Made by a program: the position numbers and the translations under genes. Of a DNA stretch of 64,000 bases, positions 50,947 to 59,745 are shown piece after piece; position 1 is the first letter of the stretch; each line of letters begins with the position of its first letter. Under the pieces are notes generated by a model. It was given only the letters and a program-made list of their open reading frames with translations. It was not told the DNA's origin and made no database searches. The stretch is from Fodinicola feengrottensis (lineage in GTDB: Bacteria; Actinomycetota; Actinomycetes; Mycobacteriales; HKI-0501): contig NZ_WOTO01000034.1 in NCBI RefSeq assembly GCF_010993775.1, positions 37,900-101,899 on the forward strand, written 5' to 3'.

Positions 50947-52292
50947 CTAGGCGGTAGCTGTGACGCTGACGACCTGGTTTCGGCCGGCGGTTTTGGCGGA
51001 GTACATGGCTTTGTCGGCGGCCTGCAGGAGGCGGTCCACGCCCGTGCCCGCATGCGGGTAGGTGGCGACGCCGATAGAGACCGAAAGATTGTTGATCACC
51101 GCGGTGTCGTCGTCGGACAGTACGGTGACCGCGAGGTCGGCGACCGATTCGCGGACCCTTTCGGCGACCGCGAGCACCGTGGTTTCGGGGATGTCCGGGA
51201 GAAGTACGACGAACTCCTCGCCGCCGAAGCGGCCAACCGAGTCATAGACCCGGACAGCGTTGCTGATGGCGGTGGCGACACCTTTGAGCACCTGGTCGCC
51301 GGCCAGGTGCCCATGAGTGTCGTTGACCTGCTTGAAATGATCGAGGTCGATCATCAGGATGCCGAAGCTGGCCTGGGCGTGCCGTTGGGCCCGGGCCAGC
51401 TCCTGGGTCGCGATGTGCCGCCAGGCGGTGGTGTTGAAAAGGCCCGTCTTGTCGTCGGTGGTGGCCGCGATTTCCAGCTGTTTGGCGAGAACTCCGCGAT
51501 GCAGCAACAACATCGGTGGCACGACTATCAAAGCGAGCGCCGGCAGGGTGGCCAACGCGAGCGCGGTCAACATGCCCAGGCACAGGGTGGCGATTTCGAG
51601 CAGGTTGTCCGCCCAACCGCCAAAGAACTCCTTAACTGACGGCTGGGTAATCGTCAGGCCGGGGAGGGCGACCAGTGCGCCGACCACGAAATAGACGATG
51701 GCCGCGCCGCCAATCGCGGCGACGCCCTGCCATTGTGCGGTCAGCGCGGCATGCATGCCGGTGACGCCGGCGTACGCCAGCACCGACGCGGCGCTGTAAC
51801 AGGTCAGGATCACCAGGGACGCGTTGAAAATCGTCCGGAAAGCTGGCACTCTGCGCAGCCGATACCAGCTGCGCGTACGGCGAGGTGGGTATAAAGCACG
51901 GCGACCAGCAGTGCGACCAGGGCCGGCGGCAGCAGGAGGACAGCGGCGAAGGTCCACACCGAGGTCATGTTGATGTGCGGAGTCGCGTTCACCAGCCGGC
52001 GCAGCCGCTCCACCTGCCGGCCCAGCTCGGCCTGCGCGATCCCCATCCCGGCCAGCCCGGCGAGCACCACCGCGTCGGTCAGCTGGAGGTGCGTCCTACC
52101 GACGAGAAACACCGTGGCCGCGATTGCGACGACCTCAACCAGCAGGCAGTACGCGATCAGCCGCGGCCGTTGCGTCCACAACGTCCACCGATGCGGCGAT
52201 ATCATCGCCCGGGTCGTGGCTCGTACCACCGCGGCGGTGTCAACGGGCAGCGCAACGGCACCGCCGCCGACTGTCACGTCATCCATACTCAT
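50947..52292 (-). CDS. Membrane-bound diguanylate cyclase (GGDEF)
   Basis: About 448 residues. N-terminal half with six or more hydrophobic spans (LIAYCLLVEVVAIAATVFLV; TFAAVLLLPPALVALLVAVL; GAAIVYFVVGALVALPGL). C-terminal GGDEF domain: DDKTGLFNTTAW, MIDLDHFKQVNDTHGH, active-site GGEEF, and DKAMYSAKTAGRNQV. GGEEF is an active-site variant, so cyclic di-GMP synthesis is expected. One indel near 51870 breaks the membrane part. Divergent from the minigene array. Confidence 0.9.
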
Positions 52293-52401
52293 AACAACGC
52301 CACCCCTGGTATGTCGCCCACCAGTGTCCACCCGAAAATCGCCGGGGCCAAGGACGAACCTCGTACTTCGCCCCCAAACCGCCCTGGAGGGGGTTGTTGT
52401 C

Positions 52402-52422
52402 ATGCGCAACCGCGACACGTGA
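52402..52422 (+). CDS. Minigene 1, MRNRDT
   Basis: ATG CGC AAC CGC GAC ACG TGA. Shine-Dalgarno GGAGGGGG at 52386-52393, eight bases before the start. First unit, 110 bases from the start of the divergent diguanylate cyclase. Confidence 0.65.
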   Translation: MRNRDT

Positions 52423-52472
52423 GCCCCACCTGTCCCAGCCGACACACGCAGCCGCAGAGGAGGGCCGTCATC

Positions 52473-52493
52473 ATGCGAAACCGGGACACCTGA
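52473..52493 (+). CDS. Minigene 2, MRNRDT
   Basis: ATG CGA AAC CGG GAC ACC TGA, the most diverged copy at the DNA level yet the same peptide. Shine-Dalgarno AGAGGAGGG at 52456-52464. Confidence 0.65.
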   Translation: MRNRDT

Positions 52494-52540
52494 GCCATCC
52501 CTGGTACGCCGTCAAACAGCCATGAAGGAGGGCCGCAGCC

Positions 52541-52561
52541 ATGCGCAACCGCGACACCTGA
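52541..52561 (+). CDS. Minigene 3, MRNRDT
   Basis: ATG CGC AAC CGC GAC ACC TGA. Shine-Dalgarno AAGGAGGG at 52525-52532. Confidence 0.65.
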   Translation: MRNRDT

Positions 52562-52603
52562 GCCTCATTCGTCCCACCAAACACACACAGAAAGGCCGCC
52601 GTC

Positions 52604-52624
52604 ATGCGCAACCGCGACACGTGA
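52604..52624 (+). CDS. Minigene 4, MRNRDT
   Basis: ATG CGC AAC CGC GAC ACG TGA. Weakest ribosome-binding site of the set (AGAAAGG at 52589-52595). Confidence 0.6.
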   Translation: MRNRDT

Positions 52625-52686
52625 GGCCATCGTCTCAGTCACTCCTGCCTCGTACGTCACCAACAGCCACAAAGGAGATCGACGTC

Positions 52687-52707
52687 ATGCGCAACCGCGA
52701 CACCTGA
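52687..52707 (+). CDS. Minigene 5, MRNRDT
   Basis: ATG CGC AAC CGC GAC ACC TGA. Shine-Dalgarno AAAGGAG at 52671-52677. Last unit; followed after 32 bases by a hairpin and then by the MFS transporter gene. Confidence 0.65.
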   Translation: MRNRDT

Positions 52708-52739
52708 GCCCATCACTCACCCACCACGTCACATTCGCG

Positions 52740-52768
52740 GCTGATCGGCCGCGATCGAGCCGATCAGC
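52740..52768 (+). terminator. Hairpin after the minigene array
   Basis: Perfect 10-bp stem GCTGATCGGC / GCCGATCAGC with a nine-base loop, between the last minigene and the transporter gene. No T run. It may end the array transcript or be part of an attenuation switch. Confidence 0.55.
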
Positions 52769-52887
52769 TCACGCATGATTCGTACGTCGACAGGTTTTCC
52801 CACGCCTTATCGCGCTTATTCTCCCCAAGAGGGTGACATTCGGCACACGGCCAACTACATTGAGTCGTCGGCTGAGCGGGGATATCG

Positions 52888-54111
52888 ATGGCGCAGACTG
52901 GCGAACGAGTGCGTTTTTGCGGCCGTCTTCGCGATCGCCGAGTTCCGGGCGATGTGGACGGCCGAGCTGTTGTCGGTCGGCGGCGACCAACTGGCCCGGG
53001 TCGCGCTGTCCGTGCTGGTCTTCCAACGGACCAGTTCGGCCTTCCTGACCGGGCTGACGTATGCCCTGACCTTCGTACCCGCATTGGTGGGCGGGATCCT
53101 GCTGTCCGGCCTCGGCGACCGGTACCCGCGTCGCGAGGTGATGGTGGTCGTCGACCTGGGCGCGCGCGGCGCTGGTCGGTGCGATGGCCATCCCAGGCCT
53201 GCCGCTGTGGTCCTTATGTGCGCTCGTCACAGTCGTGACGCTGCTCAACGGCCCCTTCAAAGCCGCGCAACAGGCGTTGCTTCCAGACGTACTAAGCGGC
53301 CCCGACGTACACGGTCGGGATGGCGATCCGGAACATCACCAGCCAGTCGGCGCAGCTGGTCGGATTCGCCGGCGGCGGCCTGCTGGTGGCCGCGATCAAC
53401 CCGTCCGTCGGGTTGGGGTTGGACGCGGTCACGTTCTTGCTGTCCGCCGCGCTGCTTCGGCGCGGAGTACGCCGGCGTACGGCCGCCAGCCCGCAGACCG
53501 CGACCGGACGCCGGCCGTTCCTGGCATCGACGGTCGTCGGCGCACGAGTGGTGTTCGGCGATCCGGGACTGCGCGCGCTGATCGCGTTGTGCTGGCTGGC
53601 CGGCTTCTACGTGACGCCCGAAGCACTGGCCGCGCCGTACGCCTCGAGCCTGCGAGCGGGGGCCGTGGCGGTCGGGTTGATCATGGCCAGCGACCCGGTC
53701 GGCAGCGTGATCGGCGGCATCATCTTCGGGAAGTGGGTCCCCGAACACCTGCAGATTCGGGTAATCGGCGTTTTGGGGATATTCGCTGGAATCCCACTGA
53801 TTCTGTGCGTGCTGAAACCCTCGCTGCTCATCTCGATGGCGTTGTTCGCGATGTCCGGCATGCTGGCCACCGCGTACAACATCCAGGGCACGGCCTCGTT
53901 CATGCGCCGGCTCCCGGACGCACAACGCGCCCAGGGAGCCGGGCTGTTGTCCTCCGGCCTCATCACCGCTCAAGGACTCGGCGCCCTGGGCGCGGGCGTA
54001 CTCGCCGACCGCCTCGGGCCGGCACCCACCGTCGCACTCGCCGGCCTGGTCGGCGCATTGGTCGCCATTCCCATCGCCATCGGCTGGCACCGAGTCGCCA
54101 AGAACCGTTAG
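52888..54111 (+). CDS. MFS transporter (drug-efflux type, frame broken)
   Basis: About 400 residues after repair. Signature region FRAMWTAELLSVGGDQLARV then LVFQRTSSAFLTGLTYALTF and LSGLGDRYPRREVMVV (MFS motif A) at the N-terminus; later ASTVVGARVVFGDPGLRALI and MRRLPDAQRAQGAGLLSSG. It matches the MFS_3 (enterobactin exporter/macrolide-efflux-like) group. Indels near 53165 and 53310, and probably one near the start, break it; the ATG at 52888 is provisional. It is the first gene downstream of the MRNRDT minigenes on the same strand. Confidence 0.8.
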
Positions 54112-54209
54112 CTGGAGCCAGCTGGACTTCACGGTGCGCCGGCGTGGGCGGTACGTTTGGACCTTCGTACGCTGCGGCGTACGAAGGACACGAGGGGAGC
54201 AGCGGATCC

Positions 54210-55019
54210 GTGGGCGCCGAACCGAAAATTGACACCACCGTTCCCAGCATCGCGCGGGTGTACGACTACGCGCTCGGCGGCAAGGACCACTTCGAGGTCG
54301 ACCGGGCCGTCTTCAACAAGATGATCGCCATCGACCCGCACATGCCAACGGTCGCCCGGCTGCACCGGGACTGGTCACGCAAGGTGGTCCGCTGGCTGGC
54401 GGAGTCGGCCGGCGTCGACCAGTTCCTGGACTGCGGATCGGGCCTGCCCACCATGGACAACACCCACGAGGTGGCCCAACGCGCCAACCCGGACGCGCTG
54501 GTCGTGTACGTCGACAACGACCCAACGGTGGTGGCACACGGGCGGGCCCTGCTTGAGGACAACGACCGTACCGTCTTCGCCGCCGCTGACCTGCGCAAAC
54601 CAGACGAGCTGTTCGCGCACGACAAGATCCGCGGGTTTCTGGACCTGGACCGCCCGATCGGGATGATCCAGGGCTCCACCCTGCACCACATCGACAAGCT
54701 CAGCGACCAACAGTCGTTGATGGCGCGCTACCTCGGCTACCTCCCGTCCGGGTCGTATGTGGCGCTGACCCACGTGCACAACCCGCATGACGACAGCGAG
54801 CTGGACCGGATGACCACGGCGATCGAAGAGGCATACCGGACCACTAACGCGACCACCCATTTCCGGCCGTACGAGGAAATCGTCACGCTCTTCGACGGTC
54901 TGGAATTCGTCGAGCCGGGCCTGGTCCAGCTGCACAGGTGGTGGCCTGGCGGCCCGCTGACCGGCAGCGAACCGACCATTTACGGCATGGTCCTGGGCGG
55001 CGTCGCCCGAAAGCCCTGA
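54210..55019 (+). CDS. SAM-dependent methyltransferase (DUF574 family)
   Basis: Intact, 269 residues. Opens with the family signature SIARVYDYALGGKDHFEVDR; the SAM site is FLDCGSGLPT and VVYVDNDPTVVAH. This actinobacterial family (PF04672) is large and mostly uncharacterised, often near secondary metabolism or regulators. GTG start with GAGGGGAG upstream. A terminator follows. Confidence 0.85.
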   Translation: MGAEPKIDTTVPSIARVYDYALGGKDHFEVDRAVFNKMIAIDPHMPTVARLHRDWSRKVVRWLAESAGVDQFLDCGSGLPTMDNTHEVAQRANPDALVVYVDNDPTVVAHGRALLEDNDRTVFAAADLRKPDELFAHDKIRGFLDLDRPIGMIQGSTLHHIDKLSDQQSLMARYLGYLPSGSYVALTHVHNPHDDSELDRMTTAIEEAYRTTNATTHFRPYEEIVTLFDGLEFVEPGLVQLHRWWPGGPLTGSEPTIYGMVLGGVARKP

Positions 55020-55042
55020 ACTGTCGGCCCAAGGTCACGAGA

Positions 55043-55078
55043 AGCCGGACCAGCCCCGCTCGGGCTGATCCGGCTTTT
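55043..55078 (+). terminator. Terminator of the methyltransferase gene
   Basis: AGCCGGACCAGCCC / GGGCTGATCCGGCT, 14-bp stem with one mismatch and an eight-base spacer, followed by TTTT. A close sequence relative sits at 58473-58509. Confidence 0.8.
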
Positions 55079-55116
55079 GGTTACCAGGAAATGAAAAATG
55101 ATTCTCGTCGCGTACG

Positions 55117-55159
55117 GAAATGAGCTCCAGCGCCGAGAAGTGGCGCGGGAGCTCATTTC
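55117..55159. promoter_or_regulatory. Strong hairpin downstream of the small peptide gene
   Basis: Outer arms GAAATGAGCTCC / GGAGCTCATTTC pair perfectly, inner arms GCGCC / GGCGC too, loop GAGAAGT. On the leftward strand it lies 12 bases after the putative peptide stop, so it may be its terminator. Confidence 0.6.
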
Positions 55160-55170
55160 GCAGGTGTTGT

Positions 55171-55282
55171 CTACCGCCGGCCGTATCGGCCGCCAAAACC
55201 ACCCCGGATGGACAGGACGACATCGAGGAAGCCGAAAATGCTGCCTCGCGCGACAGCGCCGACGCTCGTTGTTGCTGCTCAT
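55171..55282 (-). CDS. Tiny Gly-rich peptide gene downstream of an ABC exporter
   Basis: The ATG at 55282 has a perfect ribosome-binding site (AAAGGAGGTG, nine bases spacing). As sequenced the frame reads MSSNNERRRCRARQHFRLPR, but removing one A gives MSSNNERRRCRAGSIFGFLD followed by VVLSIRGGFGGRYGRR and a stop, a 36-residue peptide with a basic head, hydrophobic centre and Gly/Arg tail. It lies 70 bases after the ABC exporter stop on the same strand. It could be an exported or modified peptide; no modification enzyme is adjacent. Confidence 0.4.
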
Positions 55283-55351
55283 GTTTCTCCACCTCCTTTC
55301 AATAAATCCGCCAGCTGACAGAGAAGTTTCGCTGGCTTTGAACTTCCTTAC

Positions 55352-57229
55352 CTAAAGCATTCGGTGCGGATGCGGTCCCGGTTCATTGTTTTGCTTTGTC
55401 TGTTGAGGTCCACTACCGGCCAGCGATTCCGCGGTCAGCAGCTGGGTTTGCGCCAGCGTACGATAGAGCTCGCTGCTCGCGAGCAGATCCTGATGCGTGC
55501 CGGCGGCGTCCACTGTGCCGTTGTTCACCACGATGATCTGGTCCGCGGCGACCACGGTGGACAGGCGGTGCGCGATGGTCAGCACCGTCGTGGTTTCGCG
55601 CAGGTTGTCAATGGCCTCGATCAGAAAACGTTCGTTGATGGCGTCCAGGTTGGCGGTCGCCTCATCCATCAGCAGAATTCTGGGCCGCCGAAGGAAAGCG
55701 CGGGCGATGGCGACTCGCTGACGCTCGCCGCCGGACAGCCGGGTGCCGCGATGGCCGACCATCGTGTCCAGCCCGGCCGGCAGCCGTTCCACCAGCGAAG
55801 TCAGCCGGGCCCGCCGGACCGCGTCATCGACCTGTTCCTGGCTCGCGCTTTGGTCGGCGAGCAAGAGATTGTCCAGCAGCGAGCCGGAAAGCACTGGGGC
55901 ATCCTGCTCGACATAGCTGATCATGGCCCGCAGTCTGCGCAGTTTCCAGTCGTCGATAGCCCGGCCACCGACCTCGATCTTGCCCGAGTTCGGTTCGAAG
56001 AATCTTTCCAACAGCGCAAAAATGGTCGACTTGCCGGCGCCGACGGGCCGACGAACGCGGCCGTGCTTCCGGCGGGTACCTGGAAACTCAGATTGCGGTG
56101 CACCGCGGGATCGGTTTCCTGGTAACCAAACCACACTCGGTCGAACCTGATCGCGGCCGGACCCGGCTGAGCGGGCCGGGTGCTGGCGCCACGCGCGCTG
56201 CTCGGCGGGCTCGATCGGCAGCCGGTCCACCTGCTGGATGCGGGCCACCGCGGCCGCGCCGACCTGCAGTTGGGAAATCGCCTGGACCAACTCGCTGAGC
56301 GGTTCGGCAAGGTAGAAAAGATAAAGCAGGAAAGCAATGAGTTCGGCGACGCGCAGCCCGCCGGAGGCGACCCGGGCACCGCCCACCCCGAGTACGGCCA
56401 GAAAGGCGACCTGCAGCGAAAGTCCGGTGGACGTGCCCGCGATGGCCTGCCATTTCGCTTCCAGTACGCCCTGTTTCCAGGCGGCCCGCGCGGTGGTGTC
56501 GATCGCGTCGTACTCATGTGTCTCGGCGCCGGCGGCCCTTGACCGTACGAAAGGCGCCCAGCACCCGCTCCAGCGCCGATCCCATCGCCCCGACCGCTTC
56601 CTGCGCGCGCAGGGTGGCCTGCCGGATGCGCGGCATCATGACCGCGGCGATGACCCCGATGACCGCGACGACCGCGGCCGTGACGCCCAGCAACGGCAGG
56701 TCAACCACTGCCATAAGAACAATCGTGCCGACCAGCATCAGCGAATTCGTCGCCAGCTGGACCAGCGACTGGGTGGTCACCTGGCGGAGCAGGGTGGTGT
56801 CGGCGGTGACCCTGGACATCAGGTCGCCCGGGGCGAATTCGTCCACCTCGCGCATCCGCAGCCGCAGAATCCTGCCCACCAGCTGCCGGCGGGCCGCCAA
56901 CACGACCGACTCGGCCGTACGTTCAAGCAGGTAGTAGCCCAGTGCGGAGATCACTCCCGCGCCCATCACCAGGCCGGTGAGCAGCACGACCGCGGTCCAG
57001 ACGGACCGGTGCTCGCCGAGCGAGTCGATCACCGCGGCGCCGCCGCGAGCGGCTGCGCCAACCCGGCGGCGCCGCCGACCAGGCTGAGCGTTCCACCCAA
57101 GACCAGCACCCGGCGAAGGCCTTTGGTATACCCCAGCAACGCCCGCCATGGCCGGTCGGCTGGTACGCCGGCCTCGGGATCGGCACCCGCCACGATCATC
57201 GCCTCCAGCCCCTCCGTACTCACCGGCAT
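55352..57229 (-). CDS. ABC exporter, fused membrane and ATPase domains
   Basis: About 625 residues. Six-helix membrane domain (AVVLLTGLVMGAGVISALGY; SLMLVGTIVLMAVVDLPLL; LIAFLLYLFYLAEPLSELVQ), then the ATPase: Walker A GAGKSTIFALL, signature LSGGERQRVAIARAF, Walker B RILLMDEATANLD, and switch IAHRLSTV. MsbA/LmrA-like half transporter acting as a homodimer. Several indels (56050-56230 and near 56520) break it. No peptidase C39 domain, so it does not itself cut leaders. ATG at 57229 chosen. Confidence 0.85.
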
Positions 57230-57313
57230 GCGCGGATCGCGCCGTGCACCGGACTTACCTGACGTTCGGTACGAACCCTCGGCTTGGCCTTGTCCGGCGA
57301 ATGTCAGTGCGCG

Positions 57314-57369
57314 ATGTCCGCAACGCCCGTTGCTTGCGGCGGGCGCGCGCATCGGGGCGTTGCGGACAT
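57314..57369. terminator. 15-bp inverted repeat after the ferritin-like gene
   Basis: ATGTCCGCAACGCCC and its perfect inverse separated by 26 bases. Sits between the end of the ferritin-like gene and the start of the ABC exporter gene, on the path of leftward transcription. Confidence 0.45.
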
Positions 57370-57390
57370 GGGGCTGGTATGGCTGCTCGA

Positions 57391-58364
57391 TCAGCCGCCG
57401 CTGGTGTTGATAGCGCCGTTGACGCCGTTGGGAAAGAAGCCGCCGGCGGTGGCCGTTTTCGGGGTGAGATAAACGACGTTCAGCACCCGGTCCGCGGACC
57501 GGGAATACGCGACACCGTTACTGTCGGTGGGAACGATGTTCGCGCGTTGCCCTTGGCGGTGATGCCCTGGTCGTCGTCGGTCGAGCCGTCGAGGCTGTCC
57601 CGGGCGTCCGAGATCTTGTTGGCAGCGCTGCACAAGTCGCGCTGGAAGAGCGTGCTGCGGATAGTGGCGGCATGGTAGGCCTCGACGGCGAGAATCCCGG
57701 CAGCGGCTTCCAGGTAGGTTTTGTTGCTGACCAGCGGGGCCGCGCCTTTGTACGCGGTGACGCCGACGTCTTCGAAGATGAAGGCGGCGAGCAGGAAATT
57801 GTTCTCGTTCTGGTAAGGGTCGAACGTCTGGTGCGACCCGATCAGACCCGCGCGCGGGCAGCCGCGGTGAAACTGTTCTTGATGTCGATCGCCGGCCGGG
57901 ACACCGCTGCACCGCCCAAGGCCGTACGCAGGAATTTCACGTGCGCCAATTCGTCGCCGGCGATTTCCTGGGCGAACTGGCGTACCGTACCGTACGGGAC
58001 AGAAACGGCACCGCGCGACCGCCGGTCACGCCGCCCGGGCGCCGGTGCCGGTGGTGAGGCTGTCCGCGAGTCCGTAGCCGTGGACTGCGTACGAATAGAA
58101 CTCCGCCTCCAGGTATTCCAGGTTCAGCGCGAAGTTCAGGATCGCCGAGTCAGTCACTGATCGCGGCGGCGGAGGCCGCCTTTTTCTTGGCGGCCGGCGC
58201 GATGGCGGCGTTCGCCGTCGGCGCGAGAGCGGTCGCCAGCGCACCCGTACCCACCAAGCCGAGCCGAGGCCGGCGGCGCCAGCGGCGGCCAGGAACTTAC
58301 GACGATCTGGGCCGCTTTCAGCGCTGCGGCTGATGAGGTCGCGAACGAAGGTTTTTCCGAACAC
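57391..58364 (-). CDS. Tat-exported ferritin-like domain protein (frame broken)
   Basis: About 320 residues. Twin-arginine signal DRRKFLAAAGAAGLG. The ferritin-like helices include ILNFALNLEYLEAEFYSYAV with Glu ligands, GDELAHVKFLRTALGG, and AYHAATIRSTLF. It belongs to the Ferritin_2 group that includes plant and bacterial desiccation-related proteins. The ending NTSGG follows GGFFPNGVNG. At least three indels (58260, 58020, 57860 region). Confidence 0.75.
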
Positions 58365-58472
58365 TGGATGGACCTTTCTCGAGCTGCTGAGTCGCGAGGG
58401 TTCCCGCAGCTATGTGTTCGCGATCACTCCTGCCCCGGTTCAGATTTCTTTTTCGCATCCCCGTCCGGTCAC

Positions 58473-58509
58473 AAAAAGCCCGACCAGCCCGCTTGGGCTG
58501 ATCCGGCCT
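58473..58509 (-). terminator. Terminator of the FAS1 gene
   Basis: On the leftward strand GGCCGGATCAGCCC-aagc-GGGCTGGTCGGGCTTTTT: GC-rich stem and T run. Its sequence matches the terminator at 55043 almost base for base. It is separated from the FAS1 stop by the hairpin element copy 2. Confidence 0.65.
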
Positions 58510-58517
58510 TGGGGTTG

Positions 58518-58683
58518 CTAGTGGTCTGTCTGTGATTTGGGATGGTGGATCCGGTGATCCAGGAGCCGGCTGGGTGTGCCGGGGGATCGCCCTCATACCT
58601 GGTCGTATGGGGGCGGTCCCCCGGTGCGGCCAGACGGCTTCTGGGCGCCGGAGCCGCCGTGCCAAATCACAGACAGACCGCTA
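58518..58683. repeat. Hairpin element, copy 2 (MITE-like)
   Basis: About 166 bases with 36-base inverted ends (TAGTGGTCTGTCTGTGATTT and its inverse, about six mismatches). The centre CCTCATACCTGGTCGTATGG is shared with copy 1. It ends two bases from the FAS1 stop codon and separates that gene from its terminator. Confidence 0.75.
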
Positions 58684-58685
58684 CC

Positions 58686-59327
58686 TTACGCCGGCGGCAT
58701 CAGGACAGTGTCGACGATGTAGACGGTGGCGTTGGCGGTCTGCACGTTGCCGCAGACGATTTTCGCGTTGCCGTTGACGGTCAGGTCCTCACCGCTGCCA
58801 GCGACGGTCAGGGTGCCCTTTTCGACGGTGGTCTGGGTGCCGATGACCTGCTCCGGGGTGAGCTTCTTACCGGCCACCACGTGGTAGGTAAGGATTTTGG
58901 TGAGCGTCGCCTTGTCCGCGAGCACCTTTTTCAACTGGTCCGCCGGGATCTTGGCGAAAGCTGCGTTTGGGGGCGCGAAAACGGTGGCCGCCGGGAGGCT
59001 GTTCAGAGTGTCCACCAGACCGGCCTGCTTAACCGCTGCGACCAGCGTGGAAAGCACCGGGTTGGCGCTCGCGGCGTTGGCGACCGAGGCGCCCGACATG
59101 CCCTGGAAGCTGCCGGCACCGGTCTTGGGCACGGACGCACAGCCCGAGCCGAAGTTCTCCCCGACCGGGGCGGCCGCGGCCGCGGAGGTGGCTGGCGCGG
59201 CCGGCGCCGAAGAATTGTTCGAGGAGGCAGTGGTGCTGCCACTGCAGGCACTCATGCCCACGGCGAGCGCGCCGGCGACCACGACCATGCCGACCCGAGT
59301 CAGTTTCTTGGTGTTCCACGGGTTCAC
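58686..59327 (-). CDS. Fasciclin (FAS1) domain lipoprotein
   Basis: Intact, 213 residues. Lipoprotein signal with lipobox VGMSAC, a Ser/Ala-rich linker, then one FAS1 domain: LNSLPAATVFAPPNAAFAKI (H1) and LTYHVVAGKKL, ending VYIVDTVLMPPA (H2). It is the type of MPT70/MPT83, cell-surface adhesion-like proteins controlled by SigK-RskA in mycobacteria. It lies next to an ECF sigma/anti-sigma pair here. GTG start behind GGAAG. Confidence 0.9.
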   Translation of the reverse strand: MNPWNTKKLTRVGMVVVAGALAVGMSACSGSTTASSNNSSAPAAPATSAAAAAPVGENFGSGCASVPKTGAGSFQGMSGASVANAASANPVLSTLVAAVKQAGLVDTLNSLPAATVFAPPNAAFAKIPADQLKKVLADKATLTKILTYHVVAGKKLTPEQVIGTQTTVEKGTLTVAGSGEDLTVNGNAKIVCGNVQTANATVYIVDTVLMPPA

Positions 59328-59730
59328 GGTGGAACTTCCTTTCTGGTAACCGGCCCTGCCGGTAATCTTCCGCGCCAGGACCGGTGTCCGGGCGGTCAAA
59401 CGGGTTTGTGCTGTTTTGTTGCGGCGATTCTGAGCAACGTTCGGGGCGTCTGGCGGATTGGATTGCCCCTCGTCGAAATTTTTCGACTGACTCTCCAACC
59501 GTCGGTCGAGAACCGCCACGTGAAGTGTTCGTAGCACTTGTCATTTTGGTTTGCCGGTTGCCACGAATTTCTCTTTCCCCCGTGCTGACCTGCGAAAACC
59601 ACGACAGGTATACGTGCGCGGCGGATTTTCGGATGGGCACGTACGATCACATCTCACCCCACTGTCGAGATCATCGCGAGCGGTTAGCCGTACCGGGAAT
59701 CCGGATCGGGTTCGGTGACGAACGAATGGC
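59328..59730. other. 403-bp gap between FAS1 and sigma factor genes
   Basis: Divergent control region, AT-richer than the surroundings around 59470-59600 (GAAATTTTTCGACTG). No clear SigK-type CCATCC / CCGAAT pair could be placed with confidence. No gene seen. Confidence 0.5.
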
Positions 59731-59745
59731 ATGACGAGGAGTCCC

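Larger units (their letters stand above)
52386..52707 (+). repeat. Array of five MRNRDT minigenes
   Basis: Five units with starts at 52402, 52473, 52541, 52604 and 52687 (steps 71, 68, 63, 83). Four units carry a strong purine-rich Shine-Dalgarno sequence (GGAGGGGG, AGAGGAGGG, AAGGAGGG and AAAGGAG; the fourth unit has the weaker AGAAAGG), each has a seven-codon frame, and a GAG or GAGCC after or over the stop. The 40-60 base spacers differ between units while the frame is fixed. Among the units the frame differs only at third codon positions (CGC/CGA, CGC/CGG, ACG/ACC). That pattern argues for selection on the peptide or its translation. Confidence 0.85.

Noticed and set aside
55089..55106. 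Zur-like box TGAAAAATGATTCTC
   Set aside because: It needs one base removed to match, is not well placed before any sure gene, and is a single weak site.
57314..57369. Inverted repeat as a transposon end
   Set aside because: Only one pair with a 26-base spacer, no target duplication; better seen as a terminator or operator.
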